From M2408 sp040386975 (GTDB lineage: Bacteria; Bacteroidota; Bacteroidia; Flavobacteriales_D; Crocinitomicaceae): 64,000 nucleotides of DNA. The position numbers and the translations under genes are program-made. The stretch covers positions 62,001 to 126,000 of the forward strand of contig JAZKEO010000007.1 of NCBI GenBank assembly GCA_040386975.1, written 5' to 3'. Positions 1 through 8,743 of the stretch are shown one piece after another. Under the pieces are notes generated by a model. That model was given only the letters and a program-made list of their open reading frames with translations, did no database searches and had not been told where the DNA came from. Numbering within the stretch: position 1 is the first letter of the stretch; every line of letters starts with the position of its first letter.

Positions 1-3000
1 TTTGAATTGTATTTTGTGTTTCATTATTCTGTTGAACTGTTTTGACTTTTTCCGTATTGTCTGTATAAACTAATTCAGATTTAGAATAAATTTGAGCATT
101 TTCGCTTGTGATATTTTTTACTTGTTCTGCATTGTTTAAGCTTTCGTTGTATTTCAGAGTTTGTGCTTCAGTTTCACTCGTTGAAATAGATTTATTGCTG
201 TTTTGAACAGTTTCTACAGTACCTTGTCTGTTTTCATCACCATCAACATAATTTTCACTGTTTTTTTTCTCTATTGTAGAAATTTCATTTGCTGTAGTAA
301 GTAATTCTTCGGTTTTTGTTTCAACAGATTCTGTGGTTTTATCCTGAATTTTATCTTTTTTATTTTTTAATTTACCTTCTCTTTTACTTTTTCGTGTATT
401 TTGATCTTTTATTAATTGCTCATTTACTTTAGCAATATCTTCCGTTGTTGGAATGCCAAGATTAGCCAATGGTCCTGCAGGCTGAATAACTACTGGATTT
501 AGAATACGTTCGATTTCTTTTAACTTGTCTTTCGGGTATGAATCACTTGATTTTAATGAGATTGCTCTCTCATATAATTCTTTTGCTTTTTCATAATCTT
601 TTGAGTCAAAATAACCATCTGCTTTATTGATTATTTTATTGTATTGAATGTCCTCGTCTGGTTTGTTTTTAATATTTTTGATACATTTATCGTATTTCTT
701 CTTAGTGTCAAAATCATTTTTCAATTTCAAAGCTTTTTCATAAGAATCTTTTGCTTCAGACCATTTATCTTGTGCGAATAAGGCATCACCTTCTTTTACT
801 AAATTGTTAAACTCAGCATCAGCTTGATTGTTTTTTTCATTGTCAATTAATTGCTGAACTTCTGAGATTTTAGCTAAAGCATTTTTATCATTGGCTTTAA
901 CTCCCAAAGCATTTTTAAATTCAGTCAAAGCGGTAGAGTAATCTTTCGAGTTTTGTGCAGCATTTCCTTTTGACATGTAGTCAGCGTACATCTTTTCTGC
1001 CTGTGAACCTGATAGTTCTTTTGCCTTTAAGTCTTCAATTTCTTTGATTCTTTTTGAAGGAAGTAACTCTGACGGTTTTAAATTTTTAGCATCATTCAAA
1101 AGCGAAATAGCTTTGTCGTATTCTTTTGATTTTACAGCCAATTCAGCCTCTGATATTTTATTTTTATAAGTATTTTCCTTATCTAAACTTCCTTTTTTTG
1201 CGTCTTCTTCAGCTTTGATTAAAGCATCAATTTCTTTTAGTTTATTTTTTGGAATTGCATCATTTGGATCAAGTTTGATAGCACGATTGTACATGTCTTT
1301 TGCTTTTGTCCAATCTTTTTCATCAATGGCTTTTTGACCTGCATTTAAAATTTTCTGATATTGTGCAAATGCCTCACCTTTAGCGACATCCTCTGATAAT
1401 CTCTTTGCTTCGTTAGCTTTGTTTACAGGTTCTTTTTCGCTAGGTTTAATTGCTAATGCCTGATTGTATGCCTCGATAGCCTTAGTGTAATTTTTCGCAG
1501 ACAAAAACTCATCCCCTTTTTTCATTGCTTCGTTATACTTCTTGTCTGTTTCAGCTTGGGAAGAATTAGCCAGTTTTTTCACCTCTAATTCTTTTATTTT
1601 TGCTGTCGGAATGGCTTCGTTAGGTTTTAATTTTAAGGCTTCTTTGTATTTTAAAATACTGGCATCAATATTTGAATTTTCTAAAGATTTTGCTTCTTCA
1701 ATTGTTTTGCTATAAAGTTGCTCAGCGCCTAATTTTGCATTTTCTTTTTCAATTTCCGCGTCAATTTCTTTTAATTTAACATCAATCTCCCCATCTGCTT
1801 TATATGATTTTGCTTCTAAAAGTGTTTGTTTTGCTTCAGTCCATTTTTTTGCTTGCATCAAACTCAAACCTTTTGTTTTCAGTTCGTTGAATTTTTTAAG
1901 TTTGTCAGCTTCAGAATTATTTGATGCAATTTTGGCATTTATTTCTGCAATTTTTGTTGTGGCTTCAGAGTTAGTTGCATCAAGTGCTAAAACATCTTGG
2001 TATTTCTTTTTTGCATTTTCTAATTCTTTTTTTGAATACAAAGCTCCAGCATCTTTCAATAAAGTTGAAATTTTTGCTTCCAACTCTTTTTTCTTTAAAG
2101 CATCTGCTTGGTCTGCAAGAAGTTTGTCAATTTTTGCAATATTTTCAGAAGGTTTTGTTTGACTAACATCAATTTTGGATGCTTCCAAATATTTAGCTTT
2201 TGCCTCAGCTAATTTATTCGCGTTGAATAAATCATCAGCAGCTTTCATGGCTAAATTATATTTTTCAGTTTTTTCTTTGTTTTTTGCTTCGTCCGCAATT
2301 TTAGCGTCAATTTCTTTGATTTTTGTTGTTGGGTAAGTTTGTGTATTGTCAATTCCTAAAGCTTCTTGATATTTAGCCTTTGCATCACTGAGTTTATTTG
2401 TAGAAAGCAATAAATCAGCAGCGGCAATAGCAGCATCATATTTTTTCTTTTTTTCTGCTAAAGCACCTTGCTCTTTGATTTTAAGTTCTAAATCAGCTAA
2501 TTTTTTTGTTGCAACTGGATCGTTAGGTTTTATTTTAAGTGCCTCATTGTATTGTGTTTTAGCATCTGCGAATTTCGTTTGATTAGCGAAATCGTCACCA
2601 TTTTTTAGTGCTAATTTATATTTGTTCTCGTTTTCAGCATCTTTTTTCTCTTTATCTAAAAACCCTTTAAGATCTTTTATTTGGTCACGAACATATTGTT
2701 CATCTTTAATCTTTAAGGCTTCTTCATATTTCGAAATGGCTTCTCCATATTTTTTTTGCTGTTGAAGTGCGTTTGCAGAAGCGATTATTTTTTGATATTC
2801 TTCTTCTTTTTGTTTTCCTGCTAAATCTTCTGTTTGCTGTTTCTTAAGAAGGGCATCTAATTCCTTTATTTTATCTTTAGGCTCTTGTTCGGATGGTTTT
2901 AAAGTCGAAGCTTCAATGTATTTATCTAAAGCAAATTGCCAGTTTTTTTTGCCGTACCAATCTTTGGCTTTTGCCATTGCTTCTTGGTACTTTGCTTCAT

Positions 3001-3505
3001 TTTCACTCTCTTTTTTCTCGGCTTGTTTCAGTAAATCGTCAATTTTTTTCTTCATTTTACCAGCTATTGCTTCGTCAAATGAAAGTTTAGGATTCCCTTC
3101 AAAATATAATTCTGTGAAAGGGTTTGTTTCCACATAAGAAAAATCAACTCCTTGAATTTCGTCAAATAAATTAACCTCTAAATCTCTATTTACGGAACTT
3201 CCACCTTGAATTGCTTCAGCATTGATCCCTTTTGAGTCAACGTAAAAGAAACGGGAAACTTTTCCTGGTTTTGATAATTCTACTTTGTACTTTTTTCCTG
3301 AAGGAATAGTGATTTTTACAACACCATTTGATGGAGTTACAACGGATTTTATATTGTTTGCTCCATCGAATACATCGATAGAAACTCCTGCCAGTTTTTT
3401 TCCTGTTGTCCAATCCGCTGCTTTTATATCTAAAATGACATCAACTTGAGAAAATCCCAAAAAGCAAATGAAAACAAATGTAAGGAATGTAAAAATACTT
3501 TTCAT
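1..3505 (-). CDS. TPR-repeat secreted protein (C-terminus beyond left edge)
   Basis: Reading leftward from ATG at 3503-3505 gives at least 1168 residues without a stop, so the gene continues outside the window. Residues 1-20 form a Sec signal peptide (MKSIFTFLTF... ending FSQ). Residues about 20-130 look like a beta-sandwich of the carboxypeptidase-regulatory type. Then come 14 successive units of about 65-75 residues, each with a TPR-like helix pair (for example KYGEAISKYEEALKIK) followed by a K/E-rich connector such as KIKEIDAKI. After the last unit (LKEIERILNP) the sequence is charged and N/T/S/Q-rich. Family knowledge: TPR arrays are protein-binding scaffolds, here presumably periplasmic or outer-membrane. 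The partner is unknown. The divergent promoter lies at 3576-3583. Confidence 0.85.
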   Translation of the reverse strand, partial: MKSIFTFLTFVFICFLGFSQVDVILDIKAADWTTGKKLAGVSIDVFDGANNIKSVVTPSNGVVKITIPSGKKYKVELSKPGKVSRFFYVDSKGINAEAIQGGSSVNRDLEVNLFDEIQGVDFSYVETNPFTELYFEGNPKLSFDEAIAGKMKKKIDDLLKQAEKKESENEAKYQEAMAKAKDWYGKKNWQFALDKYIEASTLKPSEQEPKDKIKELDALLKKQQTEDLAGKQKEEEYQKIIASANALQQQKKYGEAISKYEEALKIKDEQYVRDQIKDLKGFLDKEKKDAENENKYKLALKNGDDFANQTKFADAKTQYNEALKIKPNDPVATKKLADLELKIKEQGALAEKKKKYDAAIAAADLLLSTNKLSDAKAKYQEALGIDNTQTYPTTKIKEIDAKIADEAKNKEKTEKYNLAMKAADDLFNANKLAEAKAKYLEASKIDVSQTKPSENIAKIDKLLADQADALKKKELEAKISTLLKDAGALYSKKELENAKKKYQDVLALDATNSEATTKIAEINAKIASNNSEADKLKKFNELKTKGLSLMQAKKWTEAKQTLLEAKSYKADGEIDVKLKEIDAEIEKENAKLGAEQLYSKTIEEAKSLENSNIDASILKYKEALKLKPNEAIPTAKIKELEVKKLANSSQAETDKKYNEAMKKGDEFLSAKNYTKAIEAYNQALAIKPSEKEPVNKANEAKRLSEDVAKGEAFAQYQKILNAGQKAIDEKDWTKAKDMYNRAIKLDPNDAIPKNKLKEIDALIKAEEDAKKGSLDKENTYKNKISEAELAVKSKEYDKAISLLNDAKNLKPSELLPSKRIKEIEDLKAKELSGSQAEKMYADYMSKGNAAQNSKDYSTALTEFKNALGVKANDKNALAKISEVQQLIDNEKNNQADAEFNNLVKEGDALFAQDKWSEAKDSYEKALKLKNDFDTKKKYDKCIKNIKNKPDEDIQYNKIINKADGYFDSKDYEKAKELYERAISLKSSDSYPKDKLKEIERILNPVVIQPAGPLANLGIPTTEDIAKVNEQLIKDQNTRKSKREGKLKNKKDKIQDKTTESVETKTEELLTTANEISTIEKKNSENYVDGDENRQGTVETVQNSNKSISTSETEAQTLKYNESLNNAEQVKNITSENAQIYSKSELVYTDNTEKVKTVQQNNETQNTIQ

Positions 3506-3565
3506 AATCTATTTCTTTAAACGCTTGTCTGTACAACTAGTTACACAATTCGTTTAAAATTATAT

Positions 3566-3573
3566 TAAATTTG
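3566..3573 (+). promoter_or_regulatory. TAnnTTTG-type -7 box for the FAD oxidoreductase gene
   Basis: TAAATTTG matches TAnnTTTG, with two bases between it and the opposite box at 3576-3583. It would give a leader of about 70 bases before ATG 3651. No good -33 element is visible. Confidence 0.45.
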
Positions 3574-3575
3574 TA

Positions 3576-3583
3576 CAAAAATA
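3576..3583 (-). promoter_or_regulatory. TAnnTTTG-type -7 box for the TPR gene
   Basis: Plus-strand CAAAAATA reads TATTTTTG on the minus strand, matching the Bacteroidetes -7 consensus TAnnTTTG. It lies about 70 bases upstream of the ATG at 3505. No clear -33 TTTG is seen. It overlaps closely with the opposite-facing box at 3566-3573. Confidence 0.5.
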
Positions 3584-3650
3584 AGATTTTTTTTTTGAAA
3601 AATGATTGTATTACTGTCATTTTCAAGTTTTCAAATCGACAAATTTTCAA

Positions 3651-4790
3651 ATGAGTAAGATGTTAAAAATAAATCAATTAAGTTATTGGGAAAAGCAAAC
3701 GTATTTTCAAGACATCGATTTTTTAATTATTGGTGCTGGAATTGTTGGAAGCAGTACTGCTATTCATTTGCGAAAAAAATATCCCGATGCTAAAATTTTA
3801 ATTTTGGAAAGAGGTTTTTTGCCTATGGGTGCAAGTACGAAAAATGCTGGTTTTGCTTGTTTTGGAAGCGCTACAGAATTAGTTGATGATTTGTCTCACA
3901 TTCCTGAAAGTGAGGTTTGGGCAACAGTACAAAAACGTTGGGAAGGATTGATTTATCTTAAAGAATTGATTGGAGAACAACATTTGGATTTTCAACAAAA
4001 CGGTTCTTGGGATTTGATTGATAATCAAACCGATTACTCGCTTTACAAAGATAAAATTGCTTATTTGAATCAGAAAATAAACGAAATAACCAAAGAGAGT
4101 TCAGTTTATTCTGAAGACAATAATGTATCATCAAAGTTTAATTTATCAGGAATAAAAACAAGTTTTTTTAATCGTTTAGAAGCTCAAATTGATACGGGGA
4201 AAATGATGCTCCAATTTCAGAGTTTATTAAATGAATATAATATTTTGTGCTTAAACGGAATTGACGTTTTTGATATTCAACAAAATGAAAATAAAGTAAG
4301 TGTGGAATCTTCAATTGGAGAAATTGAAGCAAAAAACCTAGCAATTTGTGTAAATGGTTTTGCTCAGAAATTTCTGCCAAAAGAAGATGTTTTACCTGCT
4401 AGGGCTCAAGTGCTAATTACAAAACCAATTGCAGATTTACATATCAAAGGAACTTTCCATTACCAAAGTGGTTATTATTATTTTAGAAATATCCACAATC
4501 GAATTTTGTTTGGTGGAGCACGAAATTTAGATATTTCGGGAGAAACATCAACCGATTTTCAAAATACAGATTTAATCAAAAATGATTTGAGTCAAAAGCT
4601 AAAAGAAATCATTTTACCTGATACAAATTTCGAAATCGATTATTTTTGGTCAGGAATCATGGGAGTTGGAAAAACAAAAAAACCAATTGTCAAAAAAATA
4701 AGCACAAACATTGCTGTTGGAGTTAGAATGGGAGGTATGGGAGTTGCTATTGGTTCTTTGGTGGGTAAAGAAACAGCTGATTTATTTTAA
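3651..4790 (+). CDS. FAD-dependent oxidoreductase, DAO (D-amino-acid oxidase-like) family
   Basis: A 379-residue flavoprotein. Residues about 22-33 hold the dinucleotide-binding motif IIGAGIVGSSTA, followed at the end of strand 2 by an acidic LILERG. The STKNAGFACFG segment resembles the substrate-side loop of DadA/glycine-oxidase-like enzymes. The C-terminus GVRMGGMGVAIG is the usual second FAD-contact glycine-rich strand. Family role: oxidative deamination or demethylation of an amino acid or small amine; the substrate cannot be told. ATG 3651 is preferred over an in-frame TTG at 3606, because the leader-like peptide MYYCHFQVF is not family-like; ATG 3660 is also possible. The stop codon sits inside the left arm of a long hairpin. 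Confidence 0.85.
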   Translation: MSKMLKINQLSYWEKQTYFQDIDFLIIGAGIVGSSTAIHLRKKYPDAKILILERGFLPMGASTKNAGFACFGSATELVDDLSHIPESEVWATVQKRWEGLIYLKELIGEQHLDFQQNGSWDLIDNQTDYSLYKDKIAYLNQKINEITKESSVYSEDNNVSSKFNLSGIKTSFFNRLEAQIDTGKMMLQFQSLLNEYNILCLNGIDVFDIQQNENKVSVESSIGEIEAKNLAICVNGFAQKFLPKEDVLPARAQVLITKPIADLHIKGTFHYQSGYYYFRNIHNRILFGGARNLDISGETSTDFQNTDLIKNDLSQKLKEIILPDTNFEIDYFWSGIMGVGKTKKPIVKKISTNIAVGVRMGGMGVAIGSLVGKETADLF

Positions 4791-4840
4791 AATTAAAAGG
4801 TCATTTCGACAAGCTCAATGACCTTTTAATTTTAAAATAA
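4782..4840 (+). terminator. 23-bp perfect hairpin with TTCGACAAGCTCA loop
   Basis: Arms 4782-4804 and 4818-4840 are perfectly complementary over 23 bases and enclose the 13-base loop TTCGACAAGCTCA (4805-4817). The left arm contains the stop codon of the upstream gene. The stem ends in A/T-rich tracts suited to termination in both directions between two convergent genes. Confidence 0.75.
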
Positions 4841-4851
4841 TGAAAGTAAGC

Positions 4852-4864
4852 TGAGCTTGTCGAA
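4852..4864 (-). repeat. Inverted copy of the TTCGACAAGCTCA element
   Basis: TGAGCTTGTCGAA is the exact reverse complement of the loop at 4805-4817. It ends two bases before the stop codon (4867-4869) of the C25 protease gene. Further variants lie at 8465-8477, 8537-8549 and 48551-48593. Confidence 0.75.
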
Positions 4865-4866
4865 GC

Positions 4867-7365
4867 TTATTTCTGAATAACAATCTTCTCTTTAAAAATA
4901 GAATTACCTTCTAAAATACTTAAAGTGTACATCCCATTTGCGAAAGATGAAATATCAATTTGTTTTGATAAGTTGTTTTCGTTTACTGTTTCGCTGTAAA
5001 CTATTTTCCCACTTAGGTCTGTAATTTTTAAGTTATAATTTACTAATTCAAGAGAAGACACTGTAAGTATTTTTGAACTTGGATTAGGGTAAACATTAAA
5101 CTTAGATTTTGAAACATCAATCACTGAAGCTGAGTTGATCAAATCTACACCATTACAATCTTCATCAACTCCATTGTTTGCTATCTCTGTCGCCCCAGGA
5201 TGGATAGTTGCGTCATTTTCATTACAATCATTTGAACCAAGGAAGCCGTCACCATCAATATCGGTAATAAGATCTGCACCACTACAATCTTCGTCAATCC
5301 CATTATTTGCTATTTCTATAGCTCCAGAGTGAATAGAAGCATTGTTGTCATTGCAATCAACAGTATTGATAAATCCATCACCATCAACATCATTGTTCAC
5401 AGTTATTAAATTGATTGTTCCAATATATGGCTTGTAATTTTGCTTTGTTGCAGTAACTGTGATTGGAGAAAAAGGATCTAAAGCAGGAATAGCAATCGAA
5501 CAAACACCTCCATTTACCAATGCTTTTCCAAGAAAAATGGAATCTTGTACGATGGAAACCAAAGCACCTTCAGTTATTGAAGTGAATTCTAAAGTTGTTG
5601 CAGTTTCAGCTGGTGTTTCTGTTAGATGAACTACAGCTAAATCTTGTGTAATTTTATCTCTAAACTCAACACTTGGGTCTCCAAAAAACACCCATGTTTG
5701 CATTACTTCAGGTCCATAACCAGTGTATTCTTCAAACATACTTAGTTGTGCGTTGTAGAATAAGCCCCCTAAACTCGTTTTTTTATTATTTGGATCAACT
5801 TCAGTAATCAAATTTGTCATTTCATCTTGGGTTTGCATTGGTGGTGCCCAAGACATTAAAATGGATGAACCGCAAGCTGCAATTGCTCCACTTGGTGTGT
5901 TGTTTTCTGTTGCACGAAGCCAAGCTTCCGAAATGCATGTACTTGTGTTAAATGAACCGTTGTTGCAAGCTACTGAAATCACAAACGGATATGAACCATT
6001 GTTTGTAGCTGCATTGATGTTTGTTGAGTTGAAATTTCCTGTAACACAAGTATTTATATCTCCATGTCCAGTGTAGTTAAATAAGCCAACACCTGAATTA
6101 ACAGCAGGTAAAATAATACTAGAACTTGGATTTCCTGAAGCATCTGCTTGTCCACGTGAACCATCGTAAAATTCTTTCACATCAGTGTAACCAAAATCCA
6201 ATAACTGAGTGCGTATTCCTCTCATGTGTTCCCAGTCTGCTTCGCCTTCATCACCAATTCCGTTTCCTTCACCAGAAGCTAAACCAATGGCTTTAGTCAT
6301 CCAATTTCCTGCTAATGGGTTTTTTTCATATTCTAATGTTCTTTGAACCATTACATCAACTTGCGCTGTAGTTCCAGAAAAACGTCCAACAAAAAGTTCA
6401 GGATAATAATCACTAGTCATTTGTCCGAAATATGAATCACTGATTAAAGCTTCACCTTCACCTGATGTACCATAAGAATATGAAGGAACTTGTTGATGGT
6501 CACCAACTAAAAGTACATATCTCAATTGTGGATGTTCAGCATAAAAATTTTGGATATAACTTTTGATTGCCGTTGCTTGTGAGCCAGCTTCTCCAGTAGG
6601 TACGAAATATGTAACAATTCCCTTTTGTTTCTTCCAATTTATTAAAGGTTCAATCGTACTTAAATAACTGTCTTGAGCAATTATTAATAATTCACCTTCT
6701 TCTTCCACTTGATTGTATTTCGCTTGAGGAATGTCATTTATGAAAATATTTTGGAATGCCTTTTTATCATTGAAATTGATTTCTGAAGTACTAATTTCAT
6801 TGAAACCAATTTGCTCATTATCAAATGTAAGTTTTGCTTTTAAATTCGTGTAGATTTTTAAAGTTTTACTCACTGGATTGTATTGATATGGGGTAAGTGA
6901 TAAAACTTGTCCGCGAATACTTCTCAAAATAAAAGGCTCTTGAACTTGTGCAATTTGACTCGGATAAAATTCATTTCTAGAATAAACGTCACTAAAAGTA
7001 TAAGCTACGTCTTCTGGATTTACATTTCGTTTTAAATTTCCTTTTGAAGGAGAAATTGAAATGTTTTCAAGTGTAATAATTTCATCATAACTTAATTCAA
7101 TATTTGTAACTCCAGTATTTGGGATAACAAAACTTTCACCAAAAGTTGGTAAAGCAGGATTTCCTTTTTCAAGTGAAGTAACTTTATATGATTTAGTAAA
7201 ATCGACATAGTTTTGACCATTGATTGTTGTGTGAACAAAAGGTCTTAAGTCATTTTTAAAACGTACTTCAACTTCCTTGTCATTATTTTTTAAAATAGAA
7301 AATTCCTGAGAGAAAATTGTTGAAAAGGCAATAATAACTGCCGAAAAAGTAAAAATTAGTTTCAT
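4867..7365 (-). CDS. Secreted gingipain-like (C25) cysteine protease with T9SS type A sorting domain
   Basis: An 832-residue protein with signal peptide 1-19 (ends FSQ). A propeptide-like region is followed by a C25 peptidase domain (about 225-590): LLIIAQDSYL, then YVLLVGDHQQVPSY, the catalytic His in YTGHGD (about 432) and the catalytic Cys in VACNNG (about 466). Next comes a beta domain (about 590-655), two near-identical DxDGDGF...DCN...IANNG.DEDC repeats (about 660-745) of the MopE-type putative metal-binding family, and a C-terminal type A sorting domain (about 755-832) with NVYPNPSS and GMYTLSI. Family knowledge: export by Sec, then the T9SS, with cleavage of the sorting domain and surface attachment or release. 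Upstream TACTTTTA (7386-7393, minus) is a one-mismatch -7 box. Confidence 0.93.
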   Translation of the reverse strand: MKLIFTFSAVIIAFSTIFSQEFSILKNNDKEVEVRFKNDLRPFVHTTINGQNYVDFTKSYKVTSLEKGNPALPTFGESFVIPNTGVTNIELSYDEIITLENISISPSKGNLKRNVNPEDVAYTFSDVYSRNEFYPSQIAQVQEPFILRSIRGQVLSLTPYQYNPVSKTLKIYTNLKAKLTFDNEQIGFNEISTSEINFNDKKAFQNIFINDIPQAKYNQVEEEGELLIIAQDSYLSTIEPLINWKKQKGIVTYFVPTGEAGSQATAIKSYIQNFYAEHPQLRYVLLVGDHQQVPSYSYGTSGEGEALISDSYFGQMTSDYYPELFVGRFSGTTAQVDVMVQRTLEYEKNPLAGNWMTKAIGLASGEGNGIGDEGEADWEHMRGIRTQLLDFGYTDVKEFYDGSRGQADASGNPSSSIILPAVNSGVGLFNYTGHGDINTCVTGNFNSTNINAATNNGSYPFVISVACNNGSFNTSTCISEAWLRATENNTPSGAIAACGSSILMSWAPPMQTQDEMTNLITEVDPNNKKTSLGGLFYNAQLSMFEEYTGYGPEVMQTWVFFGDPSVEFRDKITQDLAVVHLTETPAETATTLEFTSITEGALVSIVQDSIFLGKALVNGGVCSIAIPALDPFSPITVTATKQNYKPYIGTINLITVNNDVDGDGFINTVDCNDNNASIHSGAIEIANNGIDEDCSGADLITDIDGDGFLGSNDCNENDATIHPGATEIANNGVDEDCNGVDLINSASVIDVSKSKFNVYPNPSSKILTVSSLELVNYNLKITDLSGKIVYSETVNENNLSKQIDISSFANGMYTLSILEGNSIFKEKIVIQK

Positions 7366-7473
7366 GTATTTTGTTTTTAGCAGGATAAAAGTACGATTAA
7401 CTTTTATTAATAAAAAATTAATTTGTGATTTTAGTTTAAAAAGTAGTTTTGATTGATTTATGTGTTTAAATAG

Positions 7474-8742
7474 TTATAACCTTAAAATCGTTCCTGTATA
7501 TTCTGACTTTTCTTTTACCTCAGGATTTTTTAAATTAACTTTCCATATAAATGATTTGTTAACACCAACTAGTTCTCCAGTGTTTATATCAATTCCATCC
7601 CAAGCATTTTCATCCGAATTTGATTTAAAAACAATTCTACCTGTTTGCGGATCGAGAATTATCATTTCAAATTGAACATTTCTTTTTGTTAAAGCAAAAG
7701 GAATAAAATGATTTGTTCGATCATCTAAATCCAATGGTCTAAATGCATTTGGTGCCATCAGGTTATATTCTTCATCAATGGATATTGTTTCCGTTTTTGT
7801 TGATTTACAAGAGTTTTCATCAATTTGTGTCAAACTGACTTCGTAATTTCCTTTGTTGAAAACGCGTAATTTGGTATTTTCTGCTTGTTCGGTAAAAATG
7901 CCTTTGGACGACTTCCATGAAGTGTTTTGATAAAAATCTTTAGTAGATAATGTGATATATGGAAGACCTTTGTCATAAATAATTTCTCTTTCAAAGTAAA
8001 AATCGATTGTTTTTGGAGAAATGATTTCAAAAGCATCGGAAAAAATGTAATCAACTTTTGTATTGTCTAATTTTGGATTTCTGAAATAATATTTTCCTGA
8101 TTTTTTTAATTTAAAGGTTTTAGTATCCTTACCGAGAATTGAAACTTCAACATTATCAGTATCGTCAAAAATACTTAAAGGAGAATTATTCTCATTTTTG
8201 ATTGTAATTTCTTCGTTACTACAATAAAACTTCTTAATCTTTGGCAAGATGAATTTTGTTTGATTGTCATTGTCGAATTGTTTAACTTCTACTTGTTTTT
8301 TATCTCGTGTATCTTCGGTAACTGGCGTTATTAAATCGGGTTTAACATTCTTTTTTTCAAAATTTAAAACTGCATTTGAATTTTTGGAAACAGAACTTGT
8401 TAAATGCTTTGAAACAGAGTTAGTTGTGTTTTGAGAAGCAGAATCTACTGAATTTGGAGAAATTGAGTCTGTCGAAGTTTCATTCTTAATTCCTAACTTT
8501 TCACTTTTCACTTTTAACTCTTCACTTTTATAAACCGAGCCTGTCGAAGTTGTTAGAAAATAAATCCCAACTCCAATGATTAAAGCTGAAATTCCTGCAA
8601 TAAAAATATTTGTTGATGAGAAGAAAGAACTATTGCTCACAGGCATAGCCAAATCCAATTTTTTGGATAAACTCTCCCACGCTTGAGGATTATAACTTTC
8701 CTCACCATTTTTTAAAATATTTTTTAATTCTTCTGAATTCAT
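7474..8742 (-). CDS. Membrane-anchored anti-sigma-like protein with type B sorting-domain-like tail
   Basis: A 422-residue protein starting at ATG 8742, two bases after the last base of the sigma-factor stop codon (TAG, 8744-8746), so translation is probably coupled. Residues 1-35 (MNSEELKNIL..., AWESLSKKL) resemble cytoplasmic sigma-binding segments of Bacteroidetes anti-sigma proteins. One transmembrane helix lies at about 46-63. An S/T/N/K-rich linker (about 65-150) contains repeat-derived sequence. After periplasmic beta-rich domains, the last about 95 residues (APNAFRP..., IILDPQTGRIVF, AWDGI, SFIWKV, YTGTILRL) follow the pattern of the T9SS type B (CHU_C/gliding) C-terminal domain. The anti-sigma role is inferred from operon and topology. 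A longer reading frame starting at 8775 would overlap the sigma gene and is less likely. Confidence 0.7.
   Translation of the reverse strand: MNSEELKNILKNGEESYNPQAWESLSKKLDLAMPVSNSSFFSSTNIFIAGISALIIGVGIYFLTTSTGSVYKSEELKVKSEKLGIKNETSTDSISPNSVDSASQNTTNSVSKHLTSSVSKNSNAVLNFEKKNVKPDLITPVTEDTRDKKQVEVKQFDNDNQTKFILPKIKKFYCSNEEITIKNENNSPLSIFDDTDNVEVSILGKDTKTFKLKKSGKYYFRNPKLDNTKVDYIFSDAFEIISPKTIDFYFEREIIYDKGLPYITLSTKDFYQNTSWKSSKGIFTEQAENTKLRVFNKGNYEVSLTQIDENSCKSTKTETISIDEEYNLMAPNAFRPLDLDDRTNHFIPFALTKRNVQFEMIILDPQTGRIVFKSNSDENAWDGIDINTGELVGVNKSFIWKVNLKNPEVKEKSEYTGTILRL
8465..8549 (-). repeat. Composite in-gene repeat: heptad tract flanked by two TTCGACARRCTC elements
   Basis: Seven uninterrupted heptads fill 8482-8530 (ATTCTTA, ATTCCTA, ACTTTTC, ACTTTTC, ACTTTTA, ACTCTTC, ACTTTTA). 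They are bracketed by the direct repeats GAGTCTGTCGAAGTT (from 8465) and GAGCCTGTCGAAGTT (from 8537). Read on the minus strand in frame, they encode TSTGS, then KSEELKVKSEKLG..., then TSTDS in the linker of the anti-sigma-like protein. Confidence 0.85.
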
Positions 8743-8743
8743 T

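Noticed and set aside
5135..5332. Open frame on the plus strand with internal repetition
   Set aside because: It is the antisense of the duplicated MopE-type repeats in the C25 protease gene.
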